A program made the translations under genes and the position numbers. Below, piece by piece: positions 12,901 to 24,900 of a DNA stretch of 64,000 bases. Positions within the stretch are counted from its first letter, which is position 1; every line of letters starts with the position of its first letter. The notes beneath the pieces are model-generated. The model searched no databases. It was not told the DNA's origin and saw nothing but the letters and a program-made list of their open reading frames with translations. Source of the stretch: Bemisia tabaci (lineage: Eukaryota; Arthropoda; Insecta; Hemiptera; Aleyrodidae); contig NC_092793.1 of assembly GCF_918797505.1 (NCBI RefSeq), positions 91,090,411-91,154,410 of the forward strand. The letters are read 5' to 3'.

Positions 12901-15900
12901 TCGGGCCCCGCGTACAAATTAAAGTGAACGATCTGGTCGAAAGGTACGGCAATGTTTACGTGACAGCTTCAAAGTCGGGGAAACTTACGAAAAATCACGT
13001 TGAGCTTTTTTCGGAGCATATTATTGCACCTTATGTGCAAGAAAATCGTTTTCTGCTAATTTTAGACTCGTGGGGTGGCCAAACCAACGAGGATTTATTT
13101 GATCCCTACTTCGCGGATGAAAACGGCGAACCCTCTTGTGCGATAGCAGTTATACCTCCCCTGTGCACGAAGTATTGTCAACCCTGTGACGTTACATTTT
13201 TCCGGCAAGTGAAACAAATCCTTAAAAAAATGCAAAACTGTGAGGTGCTTTTTAAGGAGAGGCGGGAGCTGACTTCGAGGGAGGATTCAATCAAACTGCA
13301 CTCCATTGTTCACCACCAGCTCTCTTCACCATCCTTCACCAATCTAATAAAATATGCTTGGTCGACACCAGGATACACGGATGACCGCATATTTTTCAGC
13401 ACAGTGAATGAAGTGTGTTTCCCTGAGGACGTTTTCCGTCAAAAGTGCTGCGTGGGAAATTGCGAGAAATGTGCGTTTATACGGTGTGCGCGATGTTACA
13501 AGTGCGTCTGTTTTACTTGCTTTTACGACGCATTCCATCCCGAAAGTTGCACCTAATTTTTTTTTTTTCTAATTTTTCTCTCTCTTTCGTTCTTTTTTTT
13601 TTTATATATATTTTGCACTCTTTTATTTTCTATTTTTTTTCCTGTTATGGTGAAGAAGGGCTCATCGAGTTTTTTATGGATTGTGCTGCGAGGATGGGCA
13701 ACAACATCTCCTTTCGAAAACCCTTGCCGGTGAGTTTTGTGATCCTACAGCAGCATTTTTAATTTGAATGTTCGAAGTAATTTTTCATTATTATTTTGTG
13801 GATAATGACGGGAAAAATCATGACGCATACGGGTGATCGGGAGAAATATGTTGATGTGAGGGGGCGGAGCGGGTCGTCGGCTAATGTAAAAGTACAGTGA
13901 TTGGCGAGATAATCGCGCGCGTATCCCCCCCCCCCCCTCCCAAAAAAAATCTATACTTCAAATTGAAGAAGTTATTGATCGTAGATCAATTTGTGTTTGA
14001 TGATGGTTGTAAATTAATTGATGTTTTAAGTTCCACTGTATTAAATGGGATTCGATGTGAAAATGTGTGAGAATATAAAATTCGGTCGTAAAAAGTAGGC
14101 GCGGCGCCCGGGATTCGAACCCGGGACCGCTGTACTACCGGGCAAGCGCGCTACCGCAGAGCCACCGCCGACTGATAAGAATCGGTTGCTATACTACGTA
14201 TATACACTCGAGCGCTCAAAGCAAGACTTTCCGGAATTTTTTTGGGGGGTTTCTAGGGGGCGTTGGAAAAAACAAAAAAATACGGGTCAAATAAATTCAT
14301 CCAAAGAGTTCGTATGAATTTTTTCAGCCCGATCGGAGGCGGCAGCTTGGGAAGTTCCCCTTGTTAGCTGTTTCTTCATGGACATGGTTTCTTATGCTTC
14401 AGAAAAAAGAATAATAATTCTTGTCTAAAACTTACTACTCCCTCCCGATGAGCGCCCCTCGGAAATGTTCAGTAAAACGAACTTTAATGTTGCAAAGAAG
14501 GGCTCTGCGTGCTCCAGATTTCGAGTTCAGCAGATTTTTTTTTTTATCGAAAGTGCAATGTTTAAGAATTTTTTTGGACAGTCCGTTTTTTATGTAAGTT
14601 GTACTTAGTGTGCTTGTCACGGTGATTTATGGTATTATATCAGATGAATGATAGATGCAAAGGAAAGCTAGGCCGATTTTCGTGTGTATGTGCTATTTTC
14701 GTTCTAATTGATTGATGAAATAACCAATAAGGAAATGTCATAGGAAGAGCGAGGATGATCTCGAGTTAGGTTGGGTTAGATCATTGAGAAATCCCGTGTC
14801 GATGTTATCGTATCTTTTCTGATTACTTCCTTTCGAAAGCAACAGGGTTTTCATATGACATCAACCTTGGTTTCCCAATAACTTTATTAAAAGTCGTTTT
14901 TAATAACATCGTTCGAAAAGTTGACGTCTAAGATTTCTTCAAGGACGTCATTATTGGACGTTTTCGATATTGACTGAAATGACCAGATTTGACCTGAATG
15001 ATCGAAATGCTCCCATAATATTGCATCTTTGGCAACCCTATTAATGATGACTTTTAGAAAGCCCACTAATGATATCATTAGGATAACAAGGATAGCGTTA
15101 TACAAACCCTCCTCCCCCCCCCCCTCGTTTGACGTAATTAGGGATGCATTTGGTGATGTCAGCAACAGGGTTGCCAAGAAAGCAATATGAGGGATACCAT
15201 TCGGTCATGCAGCTCAAATCTGGTCATCTCTATCATTTTCAGAAACATCCAATAATGATGTTGATTTTAGTTTTTGTTTAGTTTAGATTGGCTTTAGTTT
15301 TATTTGTGACAGAGGTTATGAGAGAAAAAGGGTTATTCAAAATCGGCGATTTTGAGGATTTTACCCGGAGTCGGATATGTTGTTCCCTATTACAAGACAC
15401 GCCTTTTTCCGGCATTAGCAAGTTCCCTCAAATTTTTTCCCGTGCGCTACAGCGTTGCAAAATTTTAAACGCGAAAATTCCGTAAATGACATTAATATTG
15501 AGCTGTGAAGTTGCGGTTTGAACGAAAATTCTCTAAAAATTGCACTTTATAAAGATATTTTTATGCTTATAATGTCCTATTAATTTTAACATGCATTGTT
15601 GCCAATTTTTCGATTTTTAAATTCATCAATTGTTACAAATCCGCAATTATCAAAGAAGGGCTCTAATTTGATTTGAATAAAAAGTTGTGTGATCGATAGT
15701 TCGTTTGATTCTGCATCCATCGATATATTATACCTCGCATGGACATTTTTTGTTCGCGAGACATGACCATTTTTGTAAACAACTTTTCAGAGCGACGACA
15801 CTTGATGAGTCCAGGCAGATAGACATTTTAGCCTACAATTATATATTCTTAATATTATATGTAAAGATGCAATAGTTTTTCGTTACACTCTTTGTAATTT

Positions 15901-18900
15901 TTGTCCTCAGAATCATTCCCTCAGTCGGAAAAGGAGAAATTTGCAGGACAAAAACCGCCAAAAGCGTAGATTTTGATGCTTTTTTTCAGTTTTCCGCTTG
16001 TCGCATGTTTAACTTTGTTGTGAGCAGAAAACATCGCATTCAGTTTGTTGCAAATTTAACGAGTTTCATCTTTAATAATAACCAATTTTGTCGTCAGATC
16101 AACCCCTGGCAAGTCACAGGCCATAATCCGCCAAATAGGCCGATTTTGAGCCATTTTTGCCAAATTTGGCAGCTTTGCGCGACAATCCCTGGCTGAAAAG
16201 TTAAAATTCGGATTCAACGTCAGAAGTTACATTGGATGCCGTGGAATTAAGGCTACCTGGTGTTTTTGTAGGCTAAAATTGTCTATCTGCCTGGACTCAT
16301 CAAGTGTCGTCGCTCTGAAAAGTTGTTTACAAAAATGGTCATGTCTCGCGAACAAAAAATTTCCATGCAAGGTATAATGTATCGGTGGATGCAGAATCAA
16401 ACGAACTATCGATCACACAATTTTTTATTCATATCAAATCAGAGCCCTTTTTTGATAATTGCGGATTTGTAACAATTGATGAATTTAAAAATCGAAAAAT
16501 TGGCAACAATGCATGTTAAAATTATTAGGACATCAGAAGCATAAAAATATCTTTATGAAGCGCAATTTTTAGAGAATTTCTGTTCAAACGGCAACTTCAC
16601 AGCTCAATATTAATGTCACGTACGGAATTTTCACGTTTCCAACTTGGCAACGCTGTAGCGCGTGGGAAAAATTTTGAGTGAACTTGCCAATGCCGGAAAA
16701 CTTGTGATAGGGAACAACATATCCGACTCCGGGTAAAATCCACGAGGGGGGCAAAATCCGCGAGGGAGCAAAATCCACGAGGGAGCAAAATCCACGAGGG
16801 AGCAAAATCCACAAGGTAGCAAAATCCATGAGGAGGCAAAATCGCCGATTTTGAATAACCCTCTTTGTAGTTGAGTGCAAGGTAAGAATCTAGTGCAAAT
16901 TACATTAGTAGACCATACAATTTGAAAAATTCTGCACAATTGTGGGAATGCTGTAATTCAATTTTAGCTGTTTTATAATTGTTGGATAGTCTTTAAAAAA
17001 AACCCAAAAAAATCTACGTTGTGTTAACGTATCGTTAGAAAGGAGAGGAAGGGGGAAAAAAACAAACTAAGAAGTGGCCCAAATATTGTACGTAACAAGG
17101 TGGAGAAATGGTGCTGGGTCCACACCATCTCGCGGGGAAATCAAAGTCAAGAAATTCCAAAAATTATAATTAGAGTCAAAAATTAAATTTCTCTAACTCT
17201 AATGAGGACCAGTACAAATTGGGGCGGGGGGGGGGGGGAGTGTTCAGCTTAGGCAGTTTGCATTGGAATACTAAGTTAGAGTCACGGCGAGAGATCTATA
17301 CTGGGTTAGGCCTTTTTAGACCTCATCAGCAGATCACATTCGTCAGTGAACCGAACCTAACATGCCGCAAAATCCAAGACGGCATCAAAACGCCCCCCCC
17401 CCCCCCCCCAGTTTTGTACTGGCACTCATTAGAGTTAAAGACATTTTATTTTTGACTCTTAACTATAATTTTTGGAACTTCTTGGCTTTGATTTCCCCGC
17501 GAAATGGTGTGGACCCAGCACCATTTCCCCACCTTGTATCATTAGATTTGGGTACTATTATCTACAAATATTTCTCTTCAATTTTCAGTCAGTACTTTAG
17601 AAATTTTAGTTCTATGACTCTACCAGGCTATTTTTAATCCGGACAGTTGAGATTTCATTGTAGCAGGATCCTTTACTCACTGTTAAATAATGTTAATGTT
17701 TGCATTAGCTGACCAATAGGATATCAATCAATCCACTTACCGCTACCACTAATGATGCTCAACAGGTAGAATTACTTCACCTCCATGATAGTATTTCATT
17801 TTTGCTTCGCTTTTTCCTCTCTATTGTTTTCACTCTAATAAGCATGTATAAGTGGACGTTTCTAAAATTCATCTTGATTTTTGATGTGACCCCTTTCCTG
17901 ATCAGAGAGTCTCGGAAGGTAATTCCTTTAATAATCTTTTTTAATAAAAAAGCGATTGCTGCATTGTTACAAATGGAGGAATGTATTTTCAGAATTTTAT
18001 CATTGCTTTACTTTTTCAGCAATTTCATTAAAAAGCTCCTTTTATCCTTCTAATTCTTGTATATATTATTGTCTTTGCCCAAACATGCAGTGAAAAAACT
18101 TGGAGGATTTTCATTCTTTTGGTCAAAAATCAAAGCAAATAGCTGTATGTGTATCAGACATCATTGTAATGTAATTTACAAATATCGATTTTAGTTAATT
18201 TCCCAAAATGTTCAGGAGGGCCAGAAATGTGATTTTGGGTGAAAAGAATTATTATTATTAGTAGGGGGTCCGCCTCCTGACCGCTCTGCGGTCCCACCTG
18301 TGGAAATTTGTCTCACAGCTAGCTTAATAAGAATTATTGAGAAAGTTCAAAGAAATGCAATGCAGCTTAAAAATTGAAACCACATCAGCATGATTATGGG
18401 CAGAGGATTGAACAATCGGACTACATTCTTCAACAAGAAGCTGATATTTTAGGCTAATTTTCAGTTTAGAATCAACGTATGTCCTATTAATGCTCCTAGG
18501 CAGACAGGTAGTGCTTCTTATTTCTTTTCTTGTTCTCCACTTTCCTCTTCTACCTCTCCTCCTTCCTTTCCTTGCTTTTTTTCCTCCTGTTGTAATCTTC
18601 ATTCTTGTTTTCCTTCTTATTCTCTTCACCTTTTTTTTTTGGTCTATTTTTTCGTTTTCCTCTCGTTATTATGTCTCTTTTTTCCTCCTTCCTTTCTCTC
18701 CCACCTCTTCTCTTACCTCTCCTTTTTTAGTCGTGCGGCGAAGCCGTATAGACTCTAGGTTTCGCCGGAGGCTAAAAAGTGTCCACACTTTTAGGCTAAG
18801 TCCAAGAGGAGAATTTTCGAGGAACCAAGTAACATATGAGGTATTGATATCGGTGATGTTACATGTTAGATGTTGTTGTTAGTTGTTACATGTGCGAGGA

Positions 18901-21900
18901 ATTTGCAATTTGACTGTTGATTCTTGTATAAAAGTTCGCGAGGAACACAAATGGTGCCACTGGTTTTCTCTGAAATCATCTTCCATGCTCAAAAAACCTC
19001 TCAAGTTGAGGCCAAAATGGAGGGGATATCCCACCCTACCCTGAGAGTCCACGTCTACATGAAGACAAATTCTCCATGCAAAGATAGGGAGCAAATACAT
19101 TAGCAGGGTTGCCGTGTATTCAGTTTTGGAGTCCCCAGATAAATTGGTAGCCCTGTCAAAGTATTAGCTCCCTATCTTTGCATGGAGAATAGGTCTTGAT
19201 CTAGGCTTTGACTCTCAGGGTAGGGTGGTATATTCCCTCCATTTTGGCCTTAACTTGAGTGCTTTTTTTGAGCTTGGGAGATGATTTCAGAGAAAACCAG
19301 TGGCACCATCGTGTTTCTCGTGACTTTTTACACAAGATTCAACAGTCAAATCGCAAATTCCTCACACATGCAACATCTCCATTATGCCAAATGGAATTTC
19401 TGATCATTTAGCCATGGTTTGGTAGCGTTTAGCAATCAACTGTGACCATAATGTAAAGAACCCACACAGGTGCCTTTCGGCGGAATGTCGCCCTATGGCA
19501 TTCTTTATCATCAAGTCACTGTTGAACATTTACTGTTAAATAGCGATTAGCAACCAAGTATAGCCAAAATTTCCAGAACTCATACTTCAGATGTTCAAAG
19601 AGTGTTAACATGTGTCGCCAAATGGAATTTCTGATCATTTAGCCATGGTTTGGTAGCGTTTAGCAATCAACTGTGACTATAATGTAAAGAACCCACACAG
19701 GTGCCTTTTGGCGGAATGTCGCCCTATGGCATTCTTTATCATCAAGTCACTGTTGAACATTTACTGTTAAGTAGCGTTTAGCAACCAAGTATAGCCAAAA
19801 TTTCCAGAACTCATACTTCAGATGTTCAAAGAGTGTTAACATGTGTCGCCAAATGGAATTTCTGATCATTTAGCCATGGTTTGGTAGCGTTTAGCAATCA
19901 ACTGTGACTATAATGTAAAGAACCCACACAGGTGCCTTTCGGCGGAATGTCGCCCTATGGCATTCTTTATCATCAAGTCACTGTTGAACATTTACTGTTA
20001 AGTAGCGTTTAGCAACCAAGTATAGCCAAAATTTCCAGAACTCATACTTCAGATGTTCAAAGAGTGTTAACATGTGTCGCCAAATGGAATTTCTGATCAT
20101 TTAGCCATGGTTTGGTAGCGTTTAGCAATCAACTGTGACTATAATGTAAAGAACCCACACAGGTGCCTTTCGGCTGAATGTCGCCCTATGGCATTCTTTA
20201 TCATCGAGTCACAGTTTAATAGCGTAAATAAGCAACCAATGGTGGCCAAAATGTCAAGACTCCAAACTGGTGCTTTTTGGCTGAATTTCGCCCAATAGGA
20301 TCTTTGATGATTTATCAGTAATGGTTGATGTTTATGTTGATTAATTATTACTGTCTGAAAGTGAATCCTGTGGGAGAATATTATAGGGTTGGTTCAAACA
20401 AGTTTTAGAATTTTTTTCCTTAGCGCTAATGGACCCTAAGGGACAACTTCAATTCATCGAACTAAAAGTTTTCAATGTTCATAACCATTCTTTAACTGTC
20501 GGAACTCACTAGACCACATTATATTCATGATGAATTTAAAGAATATCGCTGTCAAAAGTTGAGTTCTCCTTCAATTTAGCATTTTTTGTCATTACCTTTA
20601 AGACCATACGGAAAGTGCTAAATGTACGGAAAACTCAACTTTTCACAGCGATATTCTTCAAATTTATCATGATTATAATGTGGTCTAGTGAGTTCTGACA
20701 TTTAAAAATGGGTATGAACATTTAAGGCTTTATTTTCCTTGAATTTAAGTGGTTTTTCAGGGTCTACGGTAAGAAAAAAAGTTTAAAACTTGTTAAAAGT
20801 TACTTGAACCTACCCTATAATGTTGAGCTATGACTTCAACTTTCATGAACCCTTACTTGTGCCTTTCAGCTTGATTTCGCTAAATGGAATTATTCATGAT
20901 TGAAGTCGTGGTTGAGTTTACTATGCTGATAAAATATCATTGGAAAATTTAGGTTTCACCATCATAGTCTTCTACGAGGGCTGTCCCAAAAGAAACCGGA
21001 CTTTTGTCATAGAAGGCGAACCGAGCGTCGTAATGAAGTTTTCTTGGGCTTGTTTGAAAGCTGATAAGCTACTGAAGATGCTTGTTTTTACAGAATGCAA
21101 ACATTGGTCTTGGTAAGGAAACTACACGCTTTGGAATAAAGGAAAGTCAAACTCGAGTTGCGATTTTTGTCTTTATTTCAAGAAAAATTTAGATACAACT
21201 TAAAAAAAAAAAAAACAGGTTTTAAGTTCAAAACTTCGTTGCTCTCTTATTCAAATGCTTAAAAATAAGGAAATCAACATTTTAAGCAGCTTACCAAGTC
21301 ATCACCTATCCCCTTCAAAATACTCGCCAGCTTTGTCGATGCATTTTTGCCACCGTTTCTTCAATCGGGAGAAACACTGTTGAAAATCCGCAGGTTTGAA
21401 TGATCGCAATTCCTTCAAGGTGAAACTGTCAACCGAGAATATTACAATGGTGTTCTGAGACGATTACGCGAAAATGTCCGCAGAAAAAGGCCCGAGCTTT
21501 GGAGAGAGAATTCCTGGTTTCTGCATCACGATAATGCACCTGCCCAAGCATCCCTCCAAATTCGCGAATTTTGTGCAAAGAATGCCATGAGTGTCCTTCC
21601 TCATCCCCTCTATTCACCTGACCTGGCTCCGTGTGATTTTTTCTTCACAACTTAAATCTACCTTGAAAGGTCGACGTTTTCAAACCATTCCGGAAATTCA
21701 AGAGAACACCTTGAAGGAATTGCGATCATTCAAACCTGAGGATTTCCAACAGTGTTTCTCCCAATTGAAGAAACGGTGGCAAAAATGCATCGACAAAGCT
21801 GGCGAGTATTTTGAAGGGGATAGGTGATGACTTAGTAAGCTGCTTAAAATGTTGATTTCCTTATTTTTAAGCATTTGAATAAAATTGCAACGAAGTTTTT

Positions 21901-24900
21901 AACTTAAAACCTGGGTTTTTTTTAAAGTTGTATCTAAATTCTTGAAATAAAGACAAAAATCGCAACTCGAGTTTGACTTTCCTTTATTCCAAAGCGTGTA
22001 GTTTCCTTACCAAGACCAATGTTTGCATTCTGTAAAAACAAGCATCTTCAGTAGCTTATCAGCTTTCAAACAAGCCCAAGAAAACTTCATTACGACGCTC
22101 GGTTCGCCTTCTATGACAAAAGTCCGGTTTCTTTTGGGACAGCCCTCGTAAAAATAACCATCAGCATTACTGCACCAACCAAAATCTAGCCCAAAAAAAT
22201 AAAATAATTCGGCTGTAAAAGTGGAAGAAGTTGGGATGTGCAGTCTCAAAATAAAAATACCTAGCTGTGATTGGACATAGCTTTGCTTTCATTGAGACTT
22301 TCAAATTTTATGAATAAAATACAGTACGCGTTTAGCAAAAACAGTTAGTTTTGTCCTTACCTGTAGACCATATAAAAAGAGCTAAATTGAAGGAGAACTT
22401 AGCTTTTGACAGCGATGCTCTTCAAATTTTTCATATACCTGTACAATGTGTTCTAGTGAGTTTGGATGGTAAAAAATGGTCAGGAACATTTAAAGCTTTA
22501 TATTCCATGAATGTAAGTTGTCGTTCAGGATAGATTCTGACGACTAGATCCTTACTAGAGTAAGGAAAGAAAGTCTAAAATTGTTAAAAGTCACAGAAAA
22601 ACGCGAAAAAAGAAAAAAGTCGGAAAAGGAAGTCAAATTTACATAACAATTAAATTAACATAAAAATTTCGTAAAAAGTATTGGAAATTACGAACAAATG
22701 TATTTACGTAAAAACTGTATTAAAAAGAAAGTTAATTTTAATTAAGAAAAATAATCTTGGTAAATCAATTTCTCACGTAAATTTGACTCAAAATTCATTT
22801 AAAAAACAGGGCCGGATTTACCTACTTGCCGCCCATGGGCCGGATTTACCTACTTGCCGCCCATGGGCCGGATTTACCTACTTGCTGCCTATGGGCCACC
22901 TGTATTTTGCCGCCCCCTTCTCATTCGTTTCGAAACATCAATAAAAAACAACTTAATCGGCCCGAAACAGTAACAGAGAAACAACTTAAAACGGGACTGA
23001 GGACGCAAATAATAAAAAGAAACACATAAAATATAATAAGAAACCCGGGACGTTTCGCAGGGATCACACCCGCATTTTCAACCGGCAAAACAAGAAAAAT
23101 TAAAAGAAAGGACACTATGCCCCTCACTACTAGCAAAAGTTCGCACGGAACTTTGCGTGAAAGTTAAGTTCCGTAAACCTATCTACATATGTGTGAACAA
23201 GGCCTTCCATTTGTAAGAAATGAAGGTAAAAATTATGCAAGAACAAACATAAATGTGGTTTAATAATTTTAACTTCCGCCGCCGCGCCGCGCTGACCGCA
23301 CTGTGTTTGGCGCAATGCGTGAAGTATTCCTACAGTCTTGTAGGCGCTATGCGTTTCACGCCGAAAGCCGCACAGTGGATTGAGTCAATTAGAGGGGTCG
23401 GACATGAAATTTTTGACAAGAACTGCAAATGTTGATGTTTATTTCGTCACATTTTAAAGTTCAAGGGGTGATACTGGAAGAAAATATCACGAGAAAACCA
23501 GTGGAACAGCTTGCAGAACATTAGATTCTTGTATAAACGGAGTTATGAGCGTTTTAAGTTCCCAAATTTTTTCCGACCTCTCTCATTGACTCGATTCACC
23601 GTGCGCCGCGCTGAGGGCTTCTCCTTTCTATCTCAAGTCCTCATCATCACTGCTGCACCGCTCCATGCCAAATTGCGTGTTTAGTTTCTCTCTTAACTCG
23701 ACTAATTAAAGGTGCTGTCTCTTGTGTCACCGAAAGACGCTTTCTCGTTTGTAATTTTTTTTTTCTGAATCCGATTTTTTTTAAACCTACATTTTAAAAA
23801 AATGCAAAATTTGCCGCCCTCTGCGTTAAGAAATGAGAGAGAGATGCTGTACTCGATTATCTAATGCATCTGACGAGTTTTTCAATTCAAAAAGGAATGT
23901 ATTACACTCCACAAATAAATCACGTTTGAAGCGCAAACCGGAAAAAAACACGATTTGTCAAAAGTATTCATTAAGTATTGCACTTTCCACAGAAGCATAT
24001 TGCACAAAAATGTCACTGTAACGACTTCCGGATATGGTTGCGACCAACTTAAGGCTCAAAATTTTGATTTGTTCGCTCCCTAAAAAAAATGGTCCATCTC
24101 TGTAACTGTGCTCACCAAAACTGACAAAGATCCCAGGGTCACAGGCTGTCGTGGTCCCGGAGACATTTTTCAGGGTTGAAATTCTTCCTCTTATTTAATT
24201 GTTTTTTATATAAACTTAGGCTAGGACACTATCCCTAAATAACAAACAGACCAATTTGGCTCCAATGCCTCGAGCTCTGCACGTGTAAACTTGAGTTTTT
24301 TGTTTTTATTACTTTCGTCGGTCTGCTCAGGGCCGAAGGGGGCCCTCCCTCCCCCCTTCCTCCTCTTACAGTCACGCTCCGGCGTGGCTGCAGCCGTTGC
24401 GCCGCGTCATTTTTGTGGGAACATTGATCAGCGTTTCGAGCCTTAAGGCTCAGTTCGGGTGCGATATTCTATCGTCTACGCGCCCAACCCCCCCTCCCCC
24501 TCCCCTCCCAAAGACGCTCTGCGCCACCTGACTATCGATATTTTAGACCAAAATATTGTATCGATATTTCAACGTTGATATATCGTCCGTATCCATACAT
24601 TTATCTCCAGAAATATCGAATCGATTTTTCTTTCTTTCTTCTGCTGAGTTGTGTATTTTACACCTCGGAAAATCGGAAATTATGGTCAATTTTTCATAGT
24701 TCGAATTTCGGATTTCGCTGGCCAGGTTGTACAGACCTACGTCACAGGGTAAACAAACCTCAAGATGCAAATACCTCCTTTTTTTCTCTATGTAGGTATA
24801 GGACTTTTCGCGTGGCTGCTCGACGGTTTGTTAATCTGTGGAGGTTAAGCTACATTCACGCGTCGCAAGCAACCTGGCGCGTCTGCTTCTTGCTACTGCG

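Larger units (their letters stand above)
10329..14577 (+). mobile_element. Long-TIR pogo/Tigger-like DNA transposon with tRNA-like sequences in both TIRs
   Basis: Inverted arms at about 10329-11330 and 13690-14577 are clearly reverse complements, including the outer CAAAAAAATTCTTAAACATT, the tRNA-like block, an oligo-G/oligo-C run and an inner block ending near GGGCAACAACA. The left arm carries roughly 110 bp absent from the right (around 10540-10650). Between them lies one intact 640-codon transposase ORF. No clean target duplication is visible at the outer ends. TIRs of nearly 1 kb are unusual for this superfamily, in which they are usually tens of bases. The element lies in the sense orientation of dynein intron 6. 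Confidence 0.8.

Noticed and set aside
16584..16939. Three overlapping ORFs with repeated Trp-Ile-Leu-Leu-Pro-type phrases
   Set aside because: They are produced by the 17-bp minisatellite read in three frames; there is no independent evidence of coding.
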